8,102 bases of DNA. Origin: Gemmatimonadota bacterium. Its GTDB lineage: Bacteria; Gemmatimonadota; Gemmatimonadetes; JACCXV01. The notes under the pieces are model-generated. The model saw only the letters and a list, made by a program, of their open reading frames with translations, was not told where the DNA came from and made no database searches. The position numbers and the translations under genes were made by a program. The stretch spans positions 1 to 8,102 of the forward strand of contig JACCXV010000213.1 in NCBI GenBank assembly GCA_013696835.1. Reading direction: 5' to 3'. Positions 1 through 7,142 of this stretch are shown piece after piece; the stretch's first letter is position 1, and every line of letters begins with the position of its first letter.

Positions 1-57
1 CGCCAGGGCCACGGCGACGAGAACCGGTGAGAGTGCTAGGAGCATCCGCTTGCGCAT
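1..57 (-). CDS. Exported protein, N-terminal fragment (signal peptide only)
   Basis: Only the first 19 codons are inside the window, reading from an ATG at 57-55 off the left edge: MRKRMLLALSPVLVAVALA. The basic n-region (RKR) followed by an uninterrupted hydrophobic run is a classical signal peptide, so the product is probably exported. The start is supported by a perfect GGAGG Shine-Dalgarno sequence (minus strand, 67-63) five bases ahead of the ATG. The mature protein is not visible, so no function can be given. It lies 157 bp downstream of the DUF5916 gene on the same strand. That gap carries its own promoter-like elements, so it is more likely separately transcribed than part of the upstream operon. 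Confidence 0.75.
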   Translation of the reverse strand, partial: MRKRMLLALSPVLVAVALA

Positions 58-62
58 GCTGA

Positions 63-110
63 CCTCCGGAGGATGATGATCTCCGCCCCTTCCGTGGGCG
101 GTTTCGAAAC
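63..110 (-). promoter_or_regulatory. 5' leader of the partial gene with three palindromic elements
   Basis: Three inverted repeats lie close together just upstream of the ATG at 57. CCTCCGGAGG (63-72) is a perfect 10-bp palindrome that contains the Shine-Dalgarno sequence. CCGCCC (83-88) and GGGCGG (96-101) can form a 6-bp stem around a 7-nt loop. GTTTCGAAAC (101-110) is a perfect 10-bp palindrome. If transcription starts near 120-125, as the -10-like element at 130-135 suggests, all three would lie in the transcript leader or just inside it. They could mask the ribosome binding site or serve as an operator. The symmetry is seen directly; the role is inferred. Confidence 0.35.
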
Positions 111-129
111 GTACCCCGCACCCGGCCCG

Positions 130-185
130 ATAGTGTGGCTGGCCGGTCAGGATTCGGTCGGTGCAACGTCAGGCTTTCGTGAAGC
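130..185 (-). promoter_or_regulatory. Putative response-regulator box array and promoter of the gene at 57
   Basis: On the minus strand, related heptamers start every 11 bp: GCTTCAC (185-179, weak), GCCTGAC (174-168), CACCGAC (163-157, degenerate) and TCCTGAC (152-146). Ten bases beyond the last box is CACTAT (135-130), a plausible -10 hexamer. Heptamers in 11-bp phase followed by about 10 bp and a -10 match the layout known for PhoB-type activated promoters, where the boxes replace a good -35; no convincing -35 is present here. GAATCCTGAC in this array recurs exactly at 4069-4060, upstream of the two-component operon. Control by that response regulator is inferred. Confidence 0.45.
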
Positions 186-214
186 TCGCGGCCGTGGACC
201 GGAGAACCGGCCTA

Positions 215-3096
215 TCAGCCGACCGGAAGCCAGTACGTGATCTTCAGCGCGAGCACGTCCTCTCCTTCCGCGCCGAAGGCCTCCAGCAGGGCGCCCGGGC
301 CGACCAGGCTCCCGTCGCGCGAGTCCGCCGACCGGTTCCCCTGCCACACCAGGAAGAGCGTGCTGCCCGGCTGCCACTCCCAGCGCAGAAGCAGGTTGCT
401 GCGCAGCGAGCGGACGTTGAAGTCCGCGTTCCTCAGCGTGAATGAATCTGCACCCTCCGTGATCGTTATGCCTCCCTCCTCGTCCCTCTCGAGCGTGGTG
501 CCGTCGGTGCCGTAGGCACGCAGCTCGCGTGAGCGGGGCGCCGGCAGCTCTCCGAAACCGTGGAACCGGCCGCTCGACGCGAACGGCTCCGCATACAGCT
601 CCAGGCCCAGATCGGGGCTGAAGGCGTAGTTCACGCGCAACTGCGCGCTGAGCTCGCTGCGCTCCGCGATCGCGAACACGTAGCGCGTTCCGAAGGTCTC
701 CGCCGGGCCCCCCTCCTGCGCCGCCATGAACTGGCGGGCCTCGGTGGCGCGCGAGGCATGCGGCGCGACGCTCAACTGCCAGCGGGTCGCGGGGCGGGTG
801 GCGACCTCGCCGTTGGCATACCAGCCGTTGCCACCCAGGCCATTCTGGAAGTGGAAGACGTCGGCCGACCACGTGGTGCGGGCCTGCTCGTTGCCCGTGA
901 CCTCGGCGAACAGATCCCAGCCGCTCGCCCACTCCATCAGGGGCCCTCCGCGGGTGGCATTGTCGTTCGTCCAGGGCGGCACGTAGCCGAGCTCGAACGT
1001 CGTCTTCCAGAAGTTGTTCCAGGTGGACTCCCCACGCATCCAGCCGCGCGAGAACCGCCGTACGCCGCCGAAGTTCCAGCTTCCGTTGGCATAGGCGCCC
1101 ACCTGCCAGCTGCGAAAGACGGGGCCCGGCCGGTCCTCGCGATAGCGCAGGTTGCCCCAGGAGGCGATGTCGTCGGCGCGGTTCAGGCGTCCGACGTCGT
1201 TCAGCTCGTGGCCCGGAGCGTCGCCCCACAGCCCGGCCTCGGCGCGCCAGTGTCCGCCGCTCACCTTGCGGAAGCGCATCGACGCGCTGGCGCCGGAGAG
1301 CGTGGTACGCATGGAATCCAGCTCGACGTGACCCTGGTCGGGGCGCTGAAAGTAGTGCGCCGGCGCGCGCTGAATCCGTTCGATCGCAGCGCGCTCTCCC
1401 GCGACGTGGCTGAACCCCGCGTGACCCTTCAGGTCGTACTCGCCCCCACGGAACCGCAGGTTCCAGTCGAGCCCCCCGGCGTAAGCCTCGCGGGCCAGCA
1501 GCGCTGCCAGCGGGTCGTCCGCCGAGACGTCCCGGCGGACCGCGGTGAGCATGAGCGCCGCCGTTGACCCGGCTGGCCCGAACTGCTGCTCAAGACGCGT
1601 CACCCCGAAGCCGGTGAGGGGCTCGACGCCCACGTCGTCCTGTCGCTTGGCGAGCAGGTCGTACGTCCGCGCCCGCTCCTCCCCCGTCACCGCCCCGAGC
1701 ATGCCCACCGACAACCCCGATGGCAGCCGGCCGGTGAGCTTGGCGGCGCCCAGGATCGTGGCCGCCGGAGGGGCATCCACGAAGTCGCCCTGCGCCACGC
1801 CGTGGATCGCTCCGCCGATCCGGCGCGAGTAGAAGTAGCCGGGAGGATCGTTGGACTGCTGATCGGCGTACAGGTGTGCTCCGAGGAAGCGACCTCCCTC
1901 GGTGAAGAAGGCCCGGCGCTCGTCGAAGAACACCTCGAACGCCGAGAGATTGACCTGCGCGGGATCGGCCTCCACCTGGCCGAAGTCCGGGTTGATCGTC
2001 GCGTCGAAAGTCAGGCTGGAGCCCAGGCCCATCTTCACGTCCACCCCGGTGCGAGCGCCCGTCTCGCTGCCGTCCTCGAGAGGGTTGTCCGGGTTCACGA
2101 GACCGCCGCTCATCAGGCGGGCGTCGCCCGCGACGTACGGCACCACCTCGATCCGGCGCGAAGGCGGGATGCGCGCGAGACCCGTCAGCTCGCCAAAGCG
2201 TGACACCCAGCCGCTCTCGTCGCGCGGCACGTAGACCCAGTAGTCCGTCTCGTTGCGGGCGGGCACGATGCGGTGGACGTTCACCCCCCACACCTGCTCC
2301 GGCGAACCGGAGAACCGCAGCTGCGAGAACGGGATCCTCATCTCCGCGGTCCAGCCCGTCGCGTCCCGTGCCGTGCGAGCCAGCCACACCGGATTGAAGG
2401 TGTCGTCCTTCCGCGACTCGTCGTCCTCGGGATGGAACCAGTCCAGCCGCACGCCGCTCGTGGTGACGGCGAAGCTGTAGGCGGTGCGGCGGTCGTGATA
2501 GGTGTCCAGCGACACCACGAGGCGCTCGGCGTTGCCGTCCTCGTCCCGGCGTGTCAGCACGGGCTCGAGCGCCGCGGGATCGTCCGCCAGCAGGCGCGCG
2601 CCCACGTAGAGCGCATCGTCGTCGAACACGAACGCGACCTCGGTCGGCTGGGTCGGAGGGGCCCCCTGGTCCGGCTCCTTCTGCAGGAAGTCCGACGCCC
2701 AGCTCGCGCGCTGCCAGGCCGGATCGTCGAGGCGGCCGTCCACGTGCGGGACCCCGTTCTCCACGCGCTGCGACTCGATCCGCTTCTCCCCCGTCGGGCG
2801 GGGTACGGGGCCGCGGCGCGGGCGCGTCGTGTCTTGGGCAGACGTGGCTGGCCCGCGGATCGTGTCCTGAGGGGGCGTGGCGGGCGGGCGGATCGTGTCC
2901 GGAGCGAACATGGCGGGCGGTCGGATGGTGGCCGGGCTGGACTTGCGGGCGGGCGGATCGTTTCGGTTGGGGAAGCGAGGCGCCTGCGTGACGTTTCCAC
3001 CAAGCGCCGGGGAGCGGCGACGACCTGGTACGCCCCTGCGGATCGCGGCCAGGCGTAATCGGCGGCCAGCAGCAGCCCCGCGCCGGCCACGGCCAC
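215..3096 (-). CDS. DUF5916 protein with CBM9-like N-terminal domain (frameshifted near 2933)
   Basis: This is a large, probably outer-membrane protein of the CBM9-like plus DUF5916 type. After a Pro/Thr-rich repeat linker, the CBM9-like part runs from about 2755 to 2180 (VDGRLDDPAW, then VAFVFDDDALYVGARL, EMRIPFSQLRFS and WGVNVHR). The DUF5916 part fills the rest, with alternating aromatic strands resembling a beta-barrel, and ends in LKITYWLPVG as the family typically does. Family function is not established; glycan or substrate handling at the cell surface is a guess. The reading frame breaks. The signal-like start (AVAVAGAGLLLAADYAW) is in one frame and the body in another, joined by a 1-nt loss in the first 33-nt repeat (near 2933). 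Repaired, the protein would be about 960 residues. The start is uncertain: GTG at 3096 lacks a basic n-region, while CTG at 3132 adds SLHRFTH and overlaps the upstream stop as CTGA. The body frame stays open back to 3226, but that stretch is Arg-rich and overlaps the neighbour, so it is rejected as coding. Confidence 0.85.
2834..2964 (-). repeat. Tandem 33-nt coding repeat, four copies, first copy 1 nt short
   Basis: On the minus strand, successive units begin at 2964 (32 nt), 2932 (33 nt), 2899 (33 nt) and 2866 (33 nt); a decayed fifth follows from 2833. They encode ETIRPPASPA, ATIRPPAMFAP, DTIRPPATPPQ, DTIRGPATSAQ and DTTRPRRGP. The core ACGATCCGCCCGCCCGC is also recognisable at DNA level. 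The units form an 11-residue Pro-rich linker between signal peptide and CBM9-like domain. The first copy reads correctly only in the signal-peptide frame and the others only in the body frame, which locates a single missing base at the end of copy 1. Confidence 0.85.
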
Positions 3097-3128
3097 AGCC
3101 GCGGCCGCGTGCGTGAACCGGTGGAGGC

Positions 3129-3488
3129 TCAGGAAGCCGCCGCCGCCACCGCCTTGGGAGCGGCATGGAAGCTCTTGTGCATGGTGATCGTCCGCAGGCG
3201 GCGGTCCTCGTCCGCCGCGGGCTCACCCGTGAAGCCGGCCAGGAACTCCGGAAGCGTGCGCGTCGTGAACGTACCGTTACGTATGAACATGACCCTGGCG
3301 TCCGGATGGAAGGCGCGTCGCATCACGACGGAGTCGCCGGTCGCGTGTCCGTCGAAATAGTGCTGGATGGCCTGCCGGACTCCGGCTTCGTCGTCTCTGG
3401 TGTGAGCCGGCGTGTGCGAACGCGCTGCGCTCGCCAGGACGACCAGAACCACCAGCAGGCTCGAGAGCACGATCCATTTCGACTTCAT
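3129..3488 (-). CDS. Secreted NTF2-like / lumazine-binding-like protein with internal deletion
   Basis: The protein has 119 residues. The ATG at 3488 is chosen because it starts a clean signal peptide (MKSKWIVLSSLLVVLVVLASAARS), with GGAG 11 bases upstream. Residues 31-96 match the first half of small NTF2-fold proteins of the Lumazine_bd_2/SnoaL-like kind (AIQHYFDGHATGDSVVMRRAF, then DARVMFIRNGTF). Members I know continue from RRxRI through roughly 35 more residues of beta-sheet (a DxTG...DYMSLLKxDGxW stretch) before ending with IVNKxFH. Here RRLRTI is followed almost at once by TMHKSFHAAPKA, so the central strands appear to be missing in frame. The usual function is unknown ligand binding or catalysis in a cone-shaped pocket, which this version could hardly form. 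It ends in a short Ala tract, just upstream of the DUF5916 gene, and the two may be co-transcribed. Confidence 0.8.
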   Translation of the reverse strand: MKSKWIVLSSLLVVLVVLASAARSHTPAHTRDDEAGVRQAIQHYFDGHATGDSVVMRRAFHPDARVMFIRNGTFTTRTLPEFLAGFTGEPAADEDRRLRTITMHKSFHAAPKAVAAAAS

Positions 3489-3693
3489 GTTGGATGATTC
3501 TCCACAGGCCAAGGTTGCGTTCGAAGATGCTGAGGGGTGAGTGCGGCGGGCCGGGCCGTTCGGTGGCGCGGCCACCGGCTGCCAGGCAGGGACGTCCCGC
3601 GGCGCGTGAGCGGAGGGTCGCGGGTGCCCACGTCCGGCACGTTCAGAAGCTGGAGGCGGGGCAGAGCACGCTGGGATTTGCAGGGGGCGGGGG
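3489..3693 (-). other. Gap between the 72-aa gene and the NTF2-like gene
   Basis: There is no convincing gene here. The minus frame 3697-3485 (70 codons) is open and touches both neighbours by 4-nt overlaps (GTGA and ATGA). However, its product is a featureless Arg/Pro-rich string with a weaker third-position GC bias than the neighbours. A small perfect hairpin, GTGCC (3624-3628) and GGCAC (3636-3640) with a 7-nt loop, lacks a T-run, so it is not a clear terminator. The 50 bases next to the NTF2-like start are less GC-rich than their surroundings, as expected of a leader or promoter, but no clean -35/-10 pair can be named. Confidence 0.4.
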
Positions 3694-3912
3694 TCACGCG
3701 TGGACGCTCCCCGCCCTGGAGGCCCCCCCGCGCGCCGCCTCGTCGGCGCCGTCACCATCACCGTCGCGGCTGCTCGCGGCGTGGCATGGGTGCTTGGCGA
3801 GCTCGGCCGCCGCGGGCGTGCCGGCGCTCGCGCCACCCAGATCGATCACGGAGAGCGACAGGAACAGCGCGAAGAGCAGGGGCGCGAGAAGCAGAACGGT
3901 TCGATCGAGCAT
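3694..3912 (-). CDS. Small membrane-anchored or exported protein, 72 aa, unknown
   Basis: The ATG at 3912-3910 has a strong GGAGG four bases upstream, which fixes the start. Residues 5-26 (TVLLLAPLLFALFLSLSVIDLG) form one strong hydrophobic segment, either an uncleaved anchor or a signal peptide. The tail is polar, with an HPCH motif around residues 41-44 followed by a GDGDGADE acidic stretch. I recognise no family. The single Cys flanked by two His could bind a metal or form a disulfide in the periplasm, but this is speculation. It is the first gene of the minus-strand group and lies divergently to the kinase operon, sharing a 247-bp intergenic region with box-like repeats. That placement is common for targets of a linked two-component system. 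Confidence 0.6.
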   Translation of the reverse strand: MLDRTVLLLAPLLFALFLSLSVIDLGGASAGTPAAAELAKHPCHAASSRDGDGDGADEAARGGASRAGSVHA

Positions 3913-4058
3913 GGGGCCTCCGGGGAGAGAAGAGAAGGTCGGGACGCCGGCCATCGAGTGCCGATGGGTTGGGCCGGATCGCCACCGTCGGATGCAGGCA
4001 GGATAGGGAGGGTTCGAGCGGTTTGGGTTGCGGCGCGGTGAGGAACCCGTGCGCTGCT

Positions 4059-4080
4059 CGTCAGGATTCCGTCAGGACTG
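4059..4080. promoter_or_regulatory. Putative response-regulator binding site (two 11-bp-phased repeats) in divergent region
   Basis: CGTCAGGA occurs twice in direct orientation on the plus strand, at 4059-4066 and 4070-4077, exactly 11 bp apart. On the minus strand this reads TCCTGAC-N4-TCCTGAC. It lies about 80 bp upstream of the kinase GTG and about 150 bp upstream of the 72-aa gene. Tandem heptamers at 11-bp pitch are what an OmpR/PhoB-family dimer occupies. The same 10-mer, GTCAGGATTC on the plus strand, occurs at 146-155 upstream of the left-edge gene. No unambiguous -10/-35 was found on either side, so which direction it controls is open. Confidence 0.5.
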
Positions 4081-4159
4081 CGACGCGAGCGGGAAAAGGC
4101 GGCCGTTTCCACCGTCGCCGCTCTTGCGGCGGTCCGCGCGCGGATGAAGTAGTGGGGGC

Positions 4160-5845
4160 GTGACGATTCGACACCGCAACGGTGGCCGGTGCCGGCAGTC
4201 TGCCTTCATCGCCGTCCTGCTCCTGCTGACGCTGGGACTGGCCGGGCTGCTGGCGCAGCAGGCTCACGAGGCCGCCCGTTCTCACCGGGCGGTTGCCGAG
4301 GGAACCCTGCGCGACTATGCGGCCTTCGCGGCGTGGAAGTTCGGCGGGTCGATCAAGGGCGAGCTGTTCTGGATGTACAGCATGGCTCTGCAGCCGTTCC
4401 TGCAGACCCGGCACGGCCACCTCCCGGACGAGGATCGCCTTCCCGACCCCTCCGAGTTCGTCGTGAGCCCGGAGAAGAAGGTTTACTTCCCCGACCACAT
4501 GGTGCGGTCGTACTTCCGGCTCGCGCTGGGGACGCGCAACCTGCGCACGCGCGGCGACGAGGTGCGCCCGCGGGTCCGCGCGTGGATGGTGGACACGCTC
4601 ACCGCCCATGCGCGCTCGCTGTACGGTCTGGACTGGAAGATGGCTTCGCTGATCGGCGACGTCGGCGGGGAACCGCACGTGCTCGTCTACGTGCTGGAGC
4701 GAGACGGCGCCGGCCGCCCACGATCGCTCGCGGGCTTCGAGCTGGACCCGGCCGCGCTCGCGCCGGTCCTCGGGCGCCTGTACGGCGACGGCCACTACCT
4801 GCCTCCCTCGCTCGTGGGAGAGGCCTCGACCGACTCGCTGCTCTCGCTCGTCGTCCGCGATCCCGCCGGACGCGTGGTGTACCGCTCGCCCACGCAGTAT
4901 CCGCGAGTCTTCACGGCCGCCGACAGCGCCGGGACCGCCGTGGGGGGGCTGACGGTTGAGGTCTCGCTGCGGCCGGAGGTGGCCCGGAAGCTGGTCATCG
5001 GGGGGCTCCCGAGATCCCGCGTCCCGCTGCTCCTCGGCCTCCTCGCGCTGACGGCGGGGCTCGTGCTGGCCGCCCTCCTCCAGCACCGCCGCGAATACGA
5101 GCTGGCGGAGCTGCGCTCGGAGTTCGTCTCGAACGTCTCGCACGAGCTGCGCACGCCCCTGGCGCAGATCCGCATGTTCGCCGAGACCCTCCTCCTCGGA
5201 CGCGTTCGCTCGCCGGACGAGCGGCGCCGGTCGCTCGAGATCATCGACCAGGAGGCGCGGCGGCTGACGCATCTCGTTGAGAACGTGCTCCACTTCTCGC
5301 GCGCGGAGCGGCGGGCCGTGAAGCTCTCGGTCGAGCCGACAGATCTCTCGCTGCTGATCCGCGAGGTCGTGGACGGCTTTTTGCCCCTGGCTCGGGCCCG
5401 TCAGATCCGCGTGCGGACCGACCTCGAGGAAGGGCTGCGCGTCCCGGTCGACACGAGCGCCTTTCGGCAGATGCTGCTGAACCTCCTCGACAACGCGGTG
5501 AAGTACGGGCCGGCGGGGCAAACGATCACCGTCGGCGCGGAGACCCAGGGGAGCGACGTGCTCGTGCGGGTGGACGACGAAGGCCCCGGCATCCCGCCCA
5601 AGGACCGCGGCCGGATCTGGGAGCGATTCTGGCGGCTCGAGCGTGAAGAGGAGAAGGCGGTCGCCGGAACGGGGATCGGGCTGGCGGTCGTGCTGGAGCT
5701 CGCGCGCCTGCACGGCGGCAGGGCGTGGGTCGCCGGCGCGCCGGGCGGCGGCGCCCGCTTCGTGCTGGAGCTCCCCGGCGCCGAGCACACGCATGCGCTC
5801 CTCGGAGCCGACACCCGCCCCGTCGCCGCGACCTCGGCGCCATGA
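4160..5845 (+). CDS. Membrane sensor histidine kinase, HAMP-less, with large periplasmic sensor
   Basis: The 561-residue kinase starts at GTG 4160 behind an AGTGGGGG ribosome-binding sequence; no better start lies near. Transmembrane helix 1 spans about residues 15-32 and helix 2 about 287-307. The roughly 250-residue segment between them is periplasmic and matches no sensor family I can name. Its end (LSLVVRDPAGRVVYRSP, residues 229-244) looks like the last strands of a Cache/PAS-like fold, which is an inference. After helix 2 there is only a linker of about 20 residues and no HAMP domain. The H-box FVSNVSHELRTPL places the phosphorylated His at 328. The N-box is NLLDNAVKYG (441-450), G1 is DDEGPGIP (472-479), the F-box is IWERFWR (486-492) and G2 is GTGIGLAV (503-510). 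All ATP-binding motifs are intact. Its stop overlaps the regulator start as ATGA. Confidence 0.95.
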   Translation: MTIRHRNGGRCRQSAFIAVLLLLTLGLAGLLAQQAHEAARSHRAVAEGTLRDYAAFAAWKFGGSIKGELFWMYSMALQPFLQTRHGHLPDEDRLPDPSEFVVSPEKKVYFPDHMVRSYFRLALGTRNLRTRGDEVRPRVRAWMVDTLTAHARSLYGLDWKMASLIGDVGGEPHVLVYVLERDGAGRPRSLAGFELDPAALAPVLGRLYGDGHYLPPSLVGEASTDSLLSLVVRDPAGRVVYRSPTQYPRVFTAADSAGTAVGGLTVEVSLRPEVARKLVIGGLPRSRVPLLLGLLALTAGLVLAALLQHRREYELAELRSEFVSNVSHELRTPLAQIRMFAETLLLGRVRSPDERRRSLEIIDQEARRLTHLVENVLHFSRAERRAVKLSVEPTDLSLLIREVVDGFLPLARARQIRVRTDLEEGLRVPVDTSAFRQMLLNLLDNAVKYGPAGQTITVGAETQGSDVLVRVDDEGPGIPPKDRGRIWERFWRLEREEEKAVAGTGIGLAVVLELARLHGGRAWVAGAPGGGARFVLELPGAEHTHALLGADTRPVAATSAP

Positions 5846-6534
5846 CCCGCGTCCTGGTGGTCGAGGACAATGCCGACCTCGCGTTCGGCCTGCGCAACAA
5901 CCTGGAGATCGAAGGCTACGACGTGCGCGTGGCGGCTGACGGAAACGAGGGGCTGGCGCGCGCGCGCGACTGGCGTCCGGACCTGGTCCTGCTCGATCTC
6001 ATGCTCCCCGGTCTGGACGGCTTCCGCGTGCTGCGCTCGATCCGCGAGGACGGCGCCACCGTGCCGGTCCTCATCCTGACCGCCCGGGGAGACGAGGCCG
6101 ACAAGGTCCGCGGGCTGCGACTGGGTGCGGACGACTACGTGACCAAGCCCTTCGGGGTGCTCGAGCTCCTGGCGAGGGTGGAGGCGCTGCTCCGGCGCAC
6201 GGGGAACGGCGCCGGCGGGAGACGTGAAGGTCCCGCTGTCGAGCGCTTCGGGGGCGTGGAGATCGACGTCGCCTCGCGCACCGTCCTGCGCGACGGACGA
6301 CCCGCCAGCCTGGCTCCGATGGAGTTCGACCTGCTGCTCGCCCTCGTGCGCCGGCGCGGTGCGGTGGCCTCACGCCTCGAGCTGATGAAGGAGGTCTGGG
6401 GACACCAGGCCGCCGTTCTCAGCCGAACCGTCGACACGCACGTCGCCGAGCTGCGCCGCAAGCTCGAGGACGACCCCGCTTCTCCCCGGCACATCCTCAC
6501 CGTACGCAAAGCCGGATACCGGCTGCAGGCCTAG
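5842..6534 (+). CDS. OmpR-family response regulator
   Basis: The protein has 230 residues, a normal length for the family. The receiver domain covers residues 2-118, with the acidic pair E8/D9, phospho-acceptor D52 in LVLLDLMLPG, T80 and K102 (DDYVTKPF). The winged-helix DNA-binding domain covers about 136-229. Its recognition region is SRTVDTHVAELRRKLEDD, and the C-terminal hairpin is VRKAGYRL. The ATG at 5842 overlaps the kinase stop by four bases, so the two are translationally coupled and almost certainly cognate partners. Phosphorylation by the kinase should drive dimer binding to tandem direct repeats; the 11-bp-phased boxes at 4059-4080 and 130-185 are the obvious candidate sites. The regulated process is not evident from the protein itself. 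Confidence 0.96.
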   Translation: MTRVLVVEDNADLAFGLRNNLEIEGYDVRVAADGNEGLARARDWRPDLVLLDLMLPGLDGFRVLRSIREDGATVPVLILTARGDEADKVRGLRLGADDYVTKPFGVLELLARVEALLRRTGNGAGGRREGPAVERFGGVEIDVASRTVLRDGRPASLAPMEFDLLLALVRRRGAVASRLELMKEVWGHQAAVLSRTVDTHVAELRRKLEDDPASPRHILTVRKAGYRLQA

Positions 6535-7142
6535 TGCGCCGCCGGCTGGTCTCGCTGACCGTCATCCTCGGGTGCGTGCTCCTCGGTCCCGCTGCCGCAG
6601 GTTGCCGGAGCGAGGCTGGGGGAAGCCGCGCCGGCGGTTCAGGCGAGCAGGGGCAGAGCGGCCCATCCGCGGAAGGGGCCTCGAGGGACGCCGACAGCCT
6701 GGGACGCGATCCCGACGTGGAGCCCGTGCGCCTCGCGCGCGCCGCCCTGGCCTGGTCGAAGATCCCCCTCTACCCCGGCGCGCGGGGGCTCGACGCCACC
6801 GAGTTCGACGCGAACACGGCGCCGTTCGTATCCGTGGACTTCTTCAGCACGGATCCGATGGACCGCGTAGTTGCCTTCTACGACCGGAACCTGGAGGGTC
6901 TCACCGCTCGCCGCCGCATCGCACGTGAGGAAGGTGCGGTTCGATACGAGTTCGAGCGCTCCTTCTCGGGCCTCGCCGTGAAGCCGTGGGAACCCGCCGG
7001 CGCCGACAGCTCGGGTCTCCTGGCGCGCTTCGACCGGCGCGACGCAGAGGGCGTGACCAGCACTGAGCTGGACGCCTACGGCAGGTTCCTCACGACCGCA
7101 CGCACGCACGTGGTGGTCAACGTTCCGCGCCCGGAGCCCTGA
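6534..7142 (+). CDS. Putative lipoprotein with YPGA-motif domain, unknown function
   Basis: The protein has 202 residues. Its GTG start shares one base with the regulator stop (TAGTG), so it belongs to the same transcript. MRRR plus a hydrophobic stretch ends in PAAAGC, giving a probable lipidated Cys at 24. A Gly/Ser/Glu-rich flexible spacer (25-58) then leads to a globular domain (about 62-200). That domain opens with SKIPLYPGARG (YPGA at 80-83), continues with FFSTDPMDRVVAFYDRNL (103-120) and ends with VVVNVPRP. The order of a YPGA turn followed by a V-x-x-FY helix recurs in small lipoproteins of several phyla whose role is unknown to me. The position directly behind a two-component pair suggests an envelope target or an accessory sensor partner of the kinase. 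No catalytic motif is visible. Confidence 0.85.
   Translation: MRRRLVSLTVILGCVLLGPAAAGCRSEAGGSRAGGSGEQGQSGPSAEGASRDADSLGRDPDVEPVRLARAALAWSKIPLYPGARGLDATEFDANTAPFVSVDFFSTDPMDRVVAFYDRNLEGLTARRRIAREEGAVRYEFERSFSGLAVKPWEPAGADSSGLLARFDRRDAEGVTSTELDAYGRFLTTARTHVVVNVPRPEP

Noticed and set aside
199..210. CCGG-AGAA-CCGG hairpin after the DUF5916 stop as terminator
   Set aside because: The stem is only 4 bp and there is no T-run on either strand; it is too weak to call.
147..1229. Minus-strand frame of 360 codons overlapping the DUF5916 3' part
   Set aside because: It is out of frame with the well-supported DUF5916 body and encodes a low-complexity Arg/Gly/Ala sequence.
560..1567. Plus-strand frame of 335 codons
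   Set aside because: It lies fully antisense to the DUF5916 barrel region; its composition is Arg/Ala-rich and no motif or ribosome binding site supports it.
3097..3226. Extension of the DUF5916 body frame back to 3226
   Set aside because: The added residues are an Arg/Pro string overlapping the NTF2-like gene, whereas the adjacent frame holds a good signal-like segment and repeat copy 1.
3485..3697. 70-codon minus-strand frame with GTGA and ATGA overlaps to both neighbours
   Set aside because: The overlaps are suggestive, but the product is a featureless Arg/Pro-rich string, third-position GC is lower than in neighbours, and no ribosome binding site is seen.
4124..4152. TTGCGG with AAGTAG as kinase promoter
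   Set aside because: The -10 match is poor, and the implied start would be almost at the GTG, leaving no room for the visible ribosome binding sequence.
3537..4163. Plus-strand frames of 170-208 codons in the region right of the NTF2-like gene
   Set aside because: Their products are Arg-rich and without motifs. They are antisense to the 72-aa gene, which has a strong ribosome binding site and a hydrophobic segment, and they cross the divergent promoter region.
4061..5794. Antisense open frame of 577 codons across the kinase gene
   Set aside because: The opposite strand has complete kinase motifs (H-, N-, G1, F and G2 boxes). The antisense product is an Arg/Gln/His-rich string without domains, typical of mirror frames in GC-rich genes.
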